Positions 1 through 5,330 of a DNA stretch of 7,523 nt are shown here, piece by piece (the stretch's first letter is position 1; each line of letters opens with the position of its first letter). The position numbers and the translations under genes were made by a program. The notes under the pieces were generated by a model. That model did no database searches. It saw only the letters and a list, made by a program, of their open reading frames with translations, and was not told where the DNA came from. Location: the NCBI GenBank assembly GCA_003486645.1, contig DNGI01000328.1:1-7523 (forward strand). The letters run 5' to 3'. The DNA comes from Cyanobacteria bacterium UBA11370 (GTDB taxonomy: Bacteria > Cyanobacteriota > Cyanobacteriia > Cyanobacteriales > Coleofasciculaceae).

Positions 1-77
1 GGAGGGGGGAGGGGGGAGGGTTGAACGGTTTGTGTCTGAAGTGAATTCAAAACTTAAAACTTAGAATTCTTAATCAT
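1..77. other. Left-edge non-coding stretch: G-rich tract plus a two-copy heptamer repeat
   Basis: Positions 1-20 are almost pure G with single A interruptions. Positions 49-62 hold two exact tandem copies of AAAACTT. They are flanked by two GAATTC palindromes (43-48 and 64-69) that could pair across a 15-base loop. This stretch lies directly downstream of the minus-strand gene ending at 78, so the paired palindromes might mark a transcript end. There is no convincing U-tract, so no terminator is called. No gene is visible. Confidence 0.6.
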
Positions 78-794
78 CTAAGAAAGCTGATCTACCTCAA
101 CAAATCCTCGTTCTATTCCAATGCCATATTTGTCAAGATTGGATTCAATCCATTGTGCCGTTTCAGGATAACCTAATTCAATTGCCATCCTCTCTGCGGC
201 TATCCAACTGTACAAAATCGTTTTATCTGCGGCTTGAATCGCATTAAACCCTTGCAAAACAGTCCGTGGTACAATAATTGGAGAGGTAATTTCTTTCAAA
301 AAATCAACGCCTGCGGGTTGGATGAGCTGATTATTTTCTACAATAATATGACCTGTATCAGTCGGGTCTTCCCCTTGCCATTTGACCTCACCACTTAACT
401 GATACCCCCACGGTTCCAAAAAATGAATCATGAGGTATTGTAGCCAAGCAATGTAATGGTAAAACTTTTCGCCTCCATCCCACTGAATCCCGTTACCATC
501 AGAGGTTGGAATCCACTGACACCACAAACTAGGCTGATCGATAGGGGGTTTGTTATAGTCAATCGCTGAAATCCAGTCAGTTTCCTGATCCCACTGTTGA
601 TTGACAAAATATCCCCCATCCTTTCCTAAAGGTAATCCAACAGCTTCTCTAGCTGGGTCGGGCACATTTTGCAGTAGAGTGACATCTCGCCTTACCCGTC
701 GAGTCCCTGCAAATGCTAGTAAATAGAGGACTTGACTATCAAACAGCCGCTGGTTTAGGGTGAAAACGCCATCAAAGGTAGTTGTGTAACCCAT
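78..794 (-). CDS. Conserved protein of unknown function, 238 aa, apparently two domains
   Basis: I cannot assign a function. Residues 1 to about 157 resemble a bacterial family I recall only as unnamed conserved proteins. It starts with MGYTT-F-G-F and contains an arginine-rich TRRVRRD (31-37), PDPAREAVGLPLG (45-57), DYNKPP (79-84), QPSLWCQW (87-94), WDGGEKFYHYIAWL (105-118) and GEVKWQGEDP (135-144). The many invariant-looking Trp, Tyr and Gly residues suggest a compact soluble fold. After a break near residues 158-168 comes a helical tail to residue 238, with SWIAAERMAIELGYP (196-210), which looks like a separate small domain. No signal peptide or membrane helix is seen. The ATG at 794 follows GAGGT, which overlaps the stop of the upstream 62-aa gene and leaves nine bases to the start. 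This supports the start and suggests translational coupling. A phage-derived or contact-dependent role is possible but unsupported. Confidence 0.8.
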   Translation of the reverse strand: MGYTTTFDGVFTLNQRLFDSQVLYLLAFAGTRRVRRDVTLLQNVPDPAREAVGLPLGKDGGYFVNQQWDQETDWISAIDYNKPPIDQPSLWCQWIPTSDGNGIQWDGGEKFYHYIAWLQYLMIHFLEPWGYQLSGEVKWQGEDPTDTGHIIVENNQLIQPAGVDFLKEITSPIIVPRTVLQGFNAIQAADKTILYSWIAAERMAIELGYPETAQWIESNLDKYGIGIERGFVEVDQLS

Positions 795-806
795 GAATTA
801 TTAACC

Positions 807-995
807 TCAATGATTTCTCGCTTGAGCCTGATTAATCAAGTCCTCAGCCATCTCTACCGCCATTAAAATCAGCGTCTGTTCGAGTTGTCCTTGGTGTCCC
901 TCATCGCTAATTTGTGGGTAAATGTGCGGATTAGCAAGCATTCCAGCCAACAACTGGGAGGCAATCTGTTTCACTTCACTGGTTTTTGAGTCCAT
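807..995 (-). CDS. Small acidic helical protein, 62 aa, unknown function
   Basis: This gene lies 12 bases upstream of the 238-aa gene on the same strand, so the two probably form one operon. The protein is predicted almost wholly helical. It has a conserved-looking core, QIASQLLAGMLANPHIYPQ (10-28), followed by an amphipathic helix with LILMAVEMAEDLINQA (42-57). There is no signal peptide, cysteine or metal motif. Its stop codon TGA is embedded in the likely ribosome binding site of the next gene, which is a strong sign that both are real and coupled. No clear Shine-Dalgarno precedes its own ATG at 995. A candidate promoter lies just upstream. The function is unknown. A small partner or chaperone of the 238-aa protein is a guess from context only. 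Confidence 0.7.
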   Translation of the reverse strand: MDSKTSEVKQIASQLLAGMLANPHIYPQISDEGHQGQLEQTLILMAVEMAEDLINQAQARNH

Positions 996-1020
996 TTTTG
1001 TTTATGGTGCAACAGGATGA

Positions 1021-1049
1021 ATGATACCAAAAAGTTTGCGATGTATTAA
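1021..1049 (-). promoter_or_regulatory. Candidate sigma70-type promoter for the 62-aa/238-aa pair
   Basis: On the minus strand TTAATA (-35, plus-strand 1044-1049) is followed after 17 bases by TATCAT (-10, plus-strand 1021-1026). Four of six and five of six bases match the consensus. Transcription would start near 1014, about 19 bases before the ATG at 995. The site is found by eye only and the -35 is weak. Confidence 0.35.
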
Positions 1050-1076
1050 ATTTAGTAGATAATGCAGGGATTGGCT

Positions 1077-1105
1077 TTGAGCGTGAATGAATCGTGAAGG
1101 ATAAT
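1077..1105 (+). promoter_or_regulatory. Candidate sigma70-type promoter for the substrate-binding protein gene
   Basis: TTGAGC (1077-1082) is followed after exactly 17 bases by GATAAT (1100-1105), matching four of six and five of six consensus bases. Transcription would start near 1112 and give a leader of roughly 28-37 bases, depending on which ATG is used. It is back-to-back with the candidate minus-strand promoter at 1021-1049, as expected for a divergent gene pair. Confidence 0.45.
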
Positions 1106-1139
1106 GATTCGTGGCTGATCGCCAATCTCAGACATCTCA

Positions 1140-2807
1140 ATGTACATTATGAACTGGTTTCGCTCGTCTCGTAAAAAGCTGCAATTTTTCCAATTTCTAG
1201 GTTTGTTTCTCTGTTGTTGTTTCTTGATTATTAGCTGTCGTGGTAGTCAAACTCCAACCCAAACCGGGAATTCATCAAGTCCAACAACTAGCAACAGTAG
1301 CGATCGCATCTCCGTCGGTTCCATCCAAAAGCCACGAACCCTTGATCCGGCTGATGGGTATGAAGCCGCAATTAGCGATATTATTACTAGTCTAGGCGAT
1401 CGCCTTTACACCTATGACGGAGATACCGATAAACTCAAGCCCCAACTCGCAACAGAACTACCGAAAGTTAGTCCAGATGGTCTTACTTATACTATACCCT
1501 TACGCCAAGGTGTTACCTTCCATGATGGGGAACCGTTTAATGCAAAAGCGATGGCGTTTTCGCTAGAACGATTTAGCAAAAATGGCGGTAAACCTTCTTC
1601 CTTGTTATCTAATTTAATGGAGTCTGTAACCGCAACTGGGGACTATGAAATCACAATCAAACTGAAAAATGCCTTTGCTCCCTTTCCTTCCTTATTAGCA
1701 TTTCCAGGACTGTGTGCCGTATCTTCTAAAGCTTATGAAATTGGTCAAGGGAAATTTAAACCCAATGAATTTGTAGGGACAGGACCTTATAAACTTGTAT
1801 CCTTTGAACCCGGTCTAATTAAAGTCGATAGTTTCGATAACTATTGGGGAGAAAAACCACCCAATAAAGGAATCGATTTTCAGTTCCTTGGTAATGCTGC
1901 TAGTTTGTATAATTCCTTTAAAACAGGAGCATTGGATATTGCCTATCGAGATTTAGATGCCGATCAGGTATTAAGCCTACAAAAAGAGGCTCAAGCGAAA
2001 GGTTATCAAGTTATTGAAAAAGCCAGTAGTCGGATTGATTATTTGGTATTGAATGTAAACCAGCAACCATTAGATCAGGTAGAAATAAGGCAAGCGATCG
2101 CCTCAATGATTGACCGTCCTTTAATTATTGAACGGGTTTATCGAGGTCAAGCCGAACCTGCCTATAGTATCATTCCCAATAGCTTTGAAACCAACAAACC
2201 TGTTTTCAAAGAACCCTATGGTGATGGAAATGTTGAAAAGGCAAAACAACTTCTAACTAAGGCGGGATTTACGAAAGAAAAACCCTTTGAATTTGAAATT
2301 TGGTACTCTTCGGATAGTCCCCAGCGGCAAGAGATTGTCACTCTCCTCAAAGAATATGCGACTCAGAAGTTAGATGGGTTGATGCAAATAAAACCGCAAC
2401 CTGTTGAGTCAACCACTCTCTTTGCTAACATTCCAAAAAGCATTTACCCAAGCTATTTAGTCGCTTGGTTTCCTGATTTTGGTGATGCCGATAATTACAT
2501 TAGTCCGTTCTTCACTTGTGATAAAGGGTCAGTAGAAACAGGGTGTCAGGAAGGCGCTAGTAAAAGTCAAGGATTGTCCTATTACAGTGAAAAAATGAAT
2601 CAACTCATCGAAGCACAACGTAAGGAACAAGACCCAAAAGTTCGGAAAGAAATCTTTGGACAAATTCAAGATTTAATGGCTCAAGATGTTCCCCTCGTTC
2701 CTTTATTACAGAAAAAAGATGTGGCTTTTACCCAAAAACATTTGAAGAATATCGAAATTAATCCTGTTCTTGGTTTATCGTTCTGGCAAGTCGATAAAGA
2801 AGGATAG
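1140..2807 (+). CDS. ABC transporter substrate-binding lipoprotein, peptide/nickel class (SBP_bac_5)
   Basis: This is the extracytoplasmic solute receptor of a dipeptide/oligopeptide/nickel-type ABC importer, anchored to a membrane by lipid. The N-terminus has basic residues (RSSRKK, 8-13), a hydrophobic core (14-31) and a lipobox ending at Cys33 (IISC), then a Ser/Thr/Gln-rich linker to about residue 55. The SBP_bac_5 fold follows. It includes RISVGSIQKPRTLDP (56-70), the family-typical region LTYTIPLRQGVTFHDGEPF (115-133) and GTGPYKL (213-219), then a C-terminal lobe to residue 555. The length is normal for the family. ATG at 1140 and ATG at 1149 (residue 4) are both possible starts. Neither has a clear Shine-Dalgarno, and the second gives an ordinary signal peptide. 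The ligand cannot be told from sequence. The permease gene follows 132 bases later on the same strand. Confidence 0.93.
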   Translation: MYIMNWFRSSRKKLQFFQFLGLFLCCCFLIISCRGSQTPTQTGNSSSPTTSNSSDRISVGSIQKPRTLDPADGYEAAISDIITSLGDRLYTYDGDTDKLKPQLATELPKVSPDGLTYTIPLRQGVTFHDGEPFNAKAMAFSLERFSKNGGKPSSLLSNLMESVTATGDYEITIKLKNAFAPFPSLLAFPGLCAVSSKAYEIGQGKFKPNEFVGTGPYKLVSFEPGLIKVDSFDNYWGEKPPNKGIDFQFLGNAASLYNSFKTGALDIAYRDLDADQVLSLQKEAQAKGYQVIEKASSRIDYLVLNVNQQPLDQVEIRQAIASMIDRPLIIERVYRGQAEPAYSIIPNSFETNKPVFKEPYGDGNVEKAKQLLTKAGFTKEKPFEFEIWYSSDSPQRQEIVTLLKEYATQKLDGLMQIKPQPVESTTLFANIPKSIYPSYLVAWFPDFGDADNYISPFFTCDKGSVETGCQEGASKSQGLSYYSEKMNQLIEAQRKEQDPKVRKEIFGQIQDLMAQDVPLVPLLQKKDVAFTQKHLKNIEINPVLGLSFWQVDKEG

Positions 2808-2939
2808 TTGTTGTTGGATAGTTGTTGTTGGTTATTTGTGGTTTGTTGTTTGGAATTTTACCAATAACCAATAACCAACAACTAATAACAAACAACCAAC
2901 AACCAATAACAAACAACCAATAACAAACAACCAACAACC
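2808..2939. repeat. Heptanucleotide repeat array with an inverted half, inside the transporter gene pair
   Basis: Positions 2860-2936 are exactly eleven 7-base units in unbroken register. The units are variants of one pattern: ACCAATA, ACCAACA, ACAAACA and one ACTAATA. The array ends three bases before the permease ATG. Positions 2808-2856 run in the opposite orientation with units such as TTGTTGT and TGGTTAT. A 13-base perfect stem can form between 2824-2836 and 2870-2882, with a 33-base loop that contains a further TTGG/CCAA pair (2850-2853 with 2861-2864). The array resembles the short tandemly repeated repetitive (STRR) sequences known from cyanobacteria. It occupies the whole gap between the substrate-binding protein stop and the permease start, so it will be transcribed if the two are one operon. 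Confidence 0.9.
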
Positions 2940-3965
2940 ATGTCTCGTTCTCGTGCCTTATTGTATTATGTCGCAGCGCGTCTGTTGCTAGCACCATTGA
3001 TGATGTGGACGATTGTAACTATCGTATTTCTGCTACTTCGTGCTACTCCAGGCGATCCTATTGATGCAGTGATTGGAAATCGCGCACCAGAAAGTGTTAA
3101 AGACGAGTTGCGTGAACGATTGGGGTTCAATGATCCGCTACCGTTGCAGTATATTAAGTATTTAGGAAATTTACTTCGTTTCGATTTAGGAAGTTCAATT
3201 ACTGATCAAGGTCGAAAAGTTTCGGAGGTGATTCAACAATACTTTCCCGCTACTGTAGAAGTGGCGGTGTGCAGTATTTTAGTCGCGTTAATTGTAGGAA
3301 TTGGTGTTGGTATTCTTTCTGCTTCTCGTCCCGGTACGATTTTTGATTTAGGGGGACGATTATTTGGGATTATTACTTATGCCTTACCTGTGTTTTGGGC
3401 GGGGATGATTGTACAATTAATCTTCGCGGTAGGATTGGGTTGGTTTCCGATTGGTGGACGTTTTCCGGCTTCGGGAACACCACCTATTGGTCCAACGGGA
3501 CTTTATACGATTGATAGTCTTTTAAGCGGTAACTTTGAGCAGTTTTTGACAGCGTTGTATCACCTTACTATGCCATCGATAACGTTAGGAATTCTATTAA
3601 GTGGAATTTTTGAACGAATTGTACGGGTGAATTTAAAGCAAACACTGAAAGCTGATTATGTGGAAGCTGCACGCGCTAGAGGAATTCCAGAAGGTACAAT
3701 TTTGGTGCGTCATGCTTTGAAAAATGCGTTAATTCCTGTGATTACGGTAATGGGATTAACGTTTGCTTCTCTGCTGGGTGGTGCGGTGTTAACGGAAGTA
3801 ACATTTTCTTGGCCTGGATTAGCCAATCGATTGTATGAGGCGATAGAGTTACGAGATTATCCAACTGTGCAGGGAATTATGGTGTTTTTTGGGGCAATTG
3901 TGGTGGTTGCTAGTATTGGAATTGATATTATTAATGCGTTGATTGATCCCCGTATTCGGTATTGA
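2940..3965 (+). CDS. ABC transporter permease, DppB/OppB/NikB class
   Basis: This is a membrane subunit of a peptide/nickel-class ABC importer that would form the channel together with a second permease of DppC type. Hydrophobic segments lie near residues 11-33, 103-128, 141-168, 208-224, 262-286 and 311-333, which is the six-helix pattern of this class. The N-terminal conserved LLLRATPGDP (31-40) and the ATPase-coupling EAA loop, DYVEAARARG (239-248) continuing to KNALIP (261-266), are intact. So are the late WPGL (291-294) and C-terminal DPRIRY. The length of 341 aa is normal. There is no Shine-Dalgarno. The start ATG sits three bases after a heptamer repeat array, and an in-frame TAA lies upstream at 2907, so no longer start is available. 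The substrate-binding gene is directly upstream. No DppC, DppD or DppF homologue follows; the next gene is convergent. Confidence 0.94.
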   Translation: MSRSRALLYYVAARLLLAPLMMWTIVTIVFLLLRATPGDPIDAVIGNRAPESVKDELRERLGFNDPLPLQYIKYLGNLLRFDLGSSITDQGRKVSEVIQQYFPATVEVAVCSILVALIVGIGVGILSASRPGTIFDLGGRLFGIITYALPVFWAGMIVQLIFAVGLGWFPIGGRFPASGTPPIGPTGLYTIDSLLSGNFEQFLTALYHLTMPSITLGILLSGIFERIVRVNLKQTLKADYVEAARARGIPEGTILVRHALKNALIPVITVMGLTFASLLGGAVLTEVTFSWPGLANRLYEAIELRDYPTVQGIMVFFGAIVVVASIGIDIINALIDPRIRY

Positions 3966-3966
3966 T

Positions 3967-4575
3967 TCACTTGTTCGTTGTTCGTTGTTCATTCTCTGAG
4001 TCAAACTCAACCTTGTCATAAATATCTGTGAGTGTTATTTGGAATGAAATAGAATTGAGAGAAACTATTTCATGAGCATTGTCATACTCGGAAAATGTCC
4101 AGCGTTTTTGTTCAGTTTTGAAATATTGCTCAATGTGCATCGTATATTGGTCAATTAAGAGATATTCCTGAAAGCTAGGAATAGTTCTATACGCTGCAAA
4201 TTTGGCATCTTTGTCATAGCTTCTAGTAGATTCTGACAAAACTTCAGCAATTATTAAAGGATTAGTAATGGTATCTCGCCGTCCTTCTTGTAATTGCAAT
4301 TCACCCTGAACTACCATGACATCCGGATAGGTATGGATGCGTTTTCTAGGAATCCAAAGCCGTTGATCTGTGACAAATACTCGATAAGGTTGGCGCTTGA
4401 GAGCAAAATTCAGCGCCGAGTAGAAGTTACCAGTAATTTGATTATGATTAGGAGTGCCACCAGTCATCAGAACAATTTCACCGTTGATATATTCATGTCG
4501 TTCTTCTGAGTGAACCTCAAACTCAAGGTATTCTTCAGATGTATAAACCTTTTTTTCTTCGACTTGCGTAAGCAT
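3967..4575 (-). CDS. Uma2-family (DUF820) protein with restriction-endonuclease-like fold
   Basis: The Uma2 family is expanded in cyanobacteria and has a predicted PD-(D/E)XK nuclease fold. The cellular role is unknown. The family pattern is complete: an N-terminal YTSEEYLEFE region (11-20), ERHEYINGEI (25-34), the TPNHNQI block (41-47), TYPDVMVV (82-89) with candidate active-site Asp85, then IIAEVLSESTRSYDKDAKF (108-126) with candidate Glu111 and Lys125, and EYLLID (137-142). Its 202 aa are close to the usual length of about 190. The last nine residues (ENEQRTTNK) are read from a heptamer repeat and look like an acquired tail. GGGAG lies 10 bases upstream of the ATG. The stop is one base from the convergent permease stop. 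A candidate promoter lies in the fold-back element upstream. Confidence 0.9.
   Translation of the reverse strand: MLTQVEEKKVYTSEEYLEFEVHSEERHEYINGEIVLMTGGTPNHNQITGNFYSALNFALKRQPYRVFVTDQRLWIPRKRIHTYPDVMVVQGELQLQEGRRDTITNPLIIAEVLSESTRSYDKDAKFAAYRTIPSFQEYLLIDQYTMHIEQYFKTEQKRWTFSEYDNAHEIVSLNSISFQITLTDIYDKVEFDSENEQRTTNK
3971..3991. repeat. Three tandem heptamers at the 3' end of the Uma2-family gene
   Basis: TTGTTCG occurs twice and is followed by TTGTTCA, in unbroken seven-base register. On the other strand a rotation of the unit is CGAACAA, one base different from CAAACAA, which is a rotation of the ACAAACA unit in the 2860-2936 array. The repeat lies inside the Uma2-family reading frame and encodes part of its C-terminus. 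Confidence 0.85.
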
Positions 4576-4605
4576 TTGATTTAATCTCCCAAGGTTTCAA
4601 ATGGA

Positions 4606-4633
4606 TCTATAGCGAGGCAAAATGAGTTGTGAA
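4606..4633 (-). promoter_or_regulatory. Candidate promoter of the Uma2-family gene
   Basis: On the minus strand TTCACA (plus-strand 4628-4633, five of six consensus bases) and TATAGA (4606-4611, four of six) are 16 bases apart. They point toward the ATG at 4575. Transcription would begin near 4599. Both boxes lie in the left arm of the fold-back element. The call is by eye only. Confidence 0.4.
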
Positions 4634-4693
4634 ACCCCTCCCTTTGTCCCCCTTGTCTCCCTTTTTTCACGAGTCAAATCCACCCGCTATAAA
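4606..4693. repeat. Symmetric 88-bp fold-back element with outward-facing promoter-like boxes
   Basis: The arms 4606-4634 and 4665-4693 match as inverted repeats at 20 of 29 positions around a centre at 4649.5. They include perfect pairs TATAGCG/CGCTATA (4608-4614, 4685-4691) and GTGAAA/TTTCAC (4629-4634, 4665-4670), separated by 14 bases on both sides. The 30-base loop is strongly pyrimidine-rich with C-runs. Each arm carries a promoter-like layout with a 16-base spacer facing outward: TTCACA to TATAGA on the minus strand and TTCACG to TATAAA on the plus strand. It could be a decayed miniature inverted-repeat element. No flanking target duplication is evident and no second full copy is in the window. 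Confidence 0.55.
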
Positions 4694-4718
4694 TTTTTGC
4701 TGTATCTAATTTTTTTAT

Positions 4719-4742
4719 AACTGAAGGGTTTCAATATCAGTT
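4719..4742. other. Weak hairpin just after the toxin gene
   Basis: AACTGA (4719-4724) and TCAGTT (4737-4742) can pair across a 12-base loop, directly downstream of the toxin stop. In the toxin transcript the hairpin is followed by an A-rich run rather than U residues, so it does not qualify as an intrinsic terminator. The T-run would follow only in the opposite reading order. Confidence 0.3.
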
Positions 4743-4748
4743 CCCAAA

Positions 4749-5015
4749 TTAAGGAAAGTACCTGTAGGCTTCTTTCCGATGGAGAACTCTCACAAAGACG
4801 ACAACATCCTCGTTAATAACAATACCAATCCTGTAGTCTCCAACTCGAATGCGATAGTAGTCTCCTTCTGTTTTAAGCTTTTTAAGATTGGTCACATCTT
4901 CTAAGTTATCAGCATCTTCAATTTCCAAGATTATTGCTCTAATTCTTGTGAGGAGATTCTGATCTCGAAGCTTACTTAAGTCCTTAGCAAAACTTTTTCT
5001 AAATTCAACCTCCAC
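4749..5015 (-). CDS. RelE/ParE-superfamily toxin of a type II toxin-antitoxin pair
   Basis: This is a probable small toxin; RelE relatives cut mRNA at the ribosome, while ParE relatives poison gyrase. The 88-aa protein has the family layout: two N-terminal helices (about residues 7-35, FRKSFAKDLSKL and a following helix), then a beta sheet with LKKLKTEGDYYRIRVGDYRI (45-64) and VVVFVRVLHRKEAYRYFP (71-88). The YRIRVGDYRI signature and the C-terminal HRKEAYR are typical of RelE. Basic and aromatic candidates for RNA contact include Lys48, Arg57, Arg62, His79, Arg80 and Tyr84. The start codon is GTG at 5015, supported by GGAG eight bases upstream inside the end of the antitoxin gene. Only two bases separate it from the antitoxin stop, so the genes are coupled. 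The frame is intact, so the toxin is probably functional. Confidence 0.9.
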   Translation of the reverse strand: MEVEFRKSFAKDLSKLRDQNLLTRIRAIILEIEDADNLEDVTNLKKLKTEGDYYRIRVGDYRIGIVINEDVVVFVRVLHRKEAYRYFP

Positions 5016-5017
5016 AA

Positions 5018-5221
5018 CTATGACTCCAAAATCTTGAAAATAGTTTCTCTGCTAACAGATTCAGTTTCTTCACCTTCTTGAATTGCCCGTTCCATAGCGA
5101 TATCTTCAATAATTTCGGATAGCAGTTTAGAAAACTCCTCTCGATTTTCCTGAAACAGTTCAATAATTGTGGCTTTCAGAACTTCTTTTAATTCATCTGA
5201 CTTAAGTATCATTTCAGTCAT
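5018..5221 (-). CDS. Antitoxin of the RelE-type toxin-antitoxin operon
   Basis: This is a 67-aa, acidic, predominantly helical protein encoded immediately before the toxin, the usual antitoxin-first order. It would bind and neutralise the toxin. A long helix covers KSDELKEVLKATIIELFQEN (7-26), followed by EEFSKLLSEIIEDIAMERAI (28-47) and a Glu-rich EGEETESVSRETIFKILES tail (49-67) that could wrap the toxin. I see no clear ribbon-helix-helix, AbrB or Phd DNA-binding motif. The sequence matches a small cyanobacterial antitoxin type that I recall beside RelE-like toxins. The start is well supported: AAGGAG lies five bases upstream of the ATG at 5221. A candidate promoter with an overlapping dyad lies upstream and could be the autoregulatory site. 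Confidence 0.85.
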   Translation of the reverse strand: MTEMILKSDELKEVLKATIIELFQENREEFSKLLSEIIEDIAMERAIQEGEETESVSRETIFKILES

Positions 5222-5260
5222 TTTTACTCCTTAGTTATTAAATAGCAAGACATAGATAAA

Positions 5261-5293
5261 GATAACTATCAAAACAATATAAACAATGTTCAA
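5261..5293 (-). promoter_or_regulatory. Candidate promoter and operator of the toxin-antitoxin operon
   Basis: On the minus strand TTGAAC (plus-strand 5288-5293) and GATAGT (5265-5270) are 17 bases apart, each matching four of six consensus bases. The -10 overlaps the dyad GATA-AC-TATC at 5261-5270, where antitoxin or complex binding would block transcription. The leader would be about 36 bases. This is a visual call, and no operator is known for this family to compare against. Confidence 0.3.
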
Positions 5294-5310
5294 ACCCTCT
5301 TCCCAACCCC

Positions 5311-5327
5311 AAACAACAAACAACAAA
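5311..5327. repeat. Short heptamer repeat downstream of the WD40 gene
   Basis: AAACAAC occurs twice in tandem and is followed by AAA. The unit is a rotation of ACAAACA, which is present three times in the array at 2860-2936, so the two sites share a repeat unit. It sits just past the stop of the WD40 gene, in the gap before the toxin-antitoxin operon. Confidence 0.75.
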
Positions 5328-5330
5328 TCC

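Noticed and set aside
428..619. A 63-aa minus-strand open frame
   Set aside because: It is an out-of-frame reading of the 238-aa gene, with no ribosome site or motif.
2860..2936. Possible CRISPR array
   Set aside because: Units are seven bases with no spacers, far shorter than CRISPR repeats, and no cas gene is nearby.
2758..2997. A 79-aa minus-strand open frame over the heptamer array
   Set aside because: Its product is a low-complexity run of Leu, Val, Ile, Cys and Trp generated by the repeat. It overlaps two well-supported genes and has no family features.
4294..4509. A 71-aa plus-strand open frame
   Set aside because: It lies antisense within the well-supported Uma2-family gene and has no recognisable motif.
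4719..4742. Intrinsic terminator for the toxin-antitoxin operon
   Set aside because: The six-base stem is weak and on the coding strand is followed by A residues rather than U residues.
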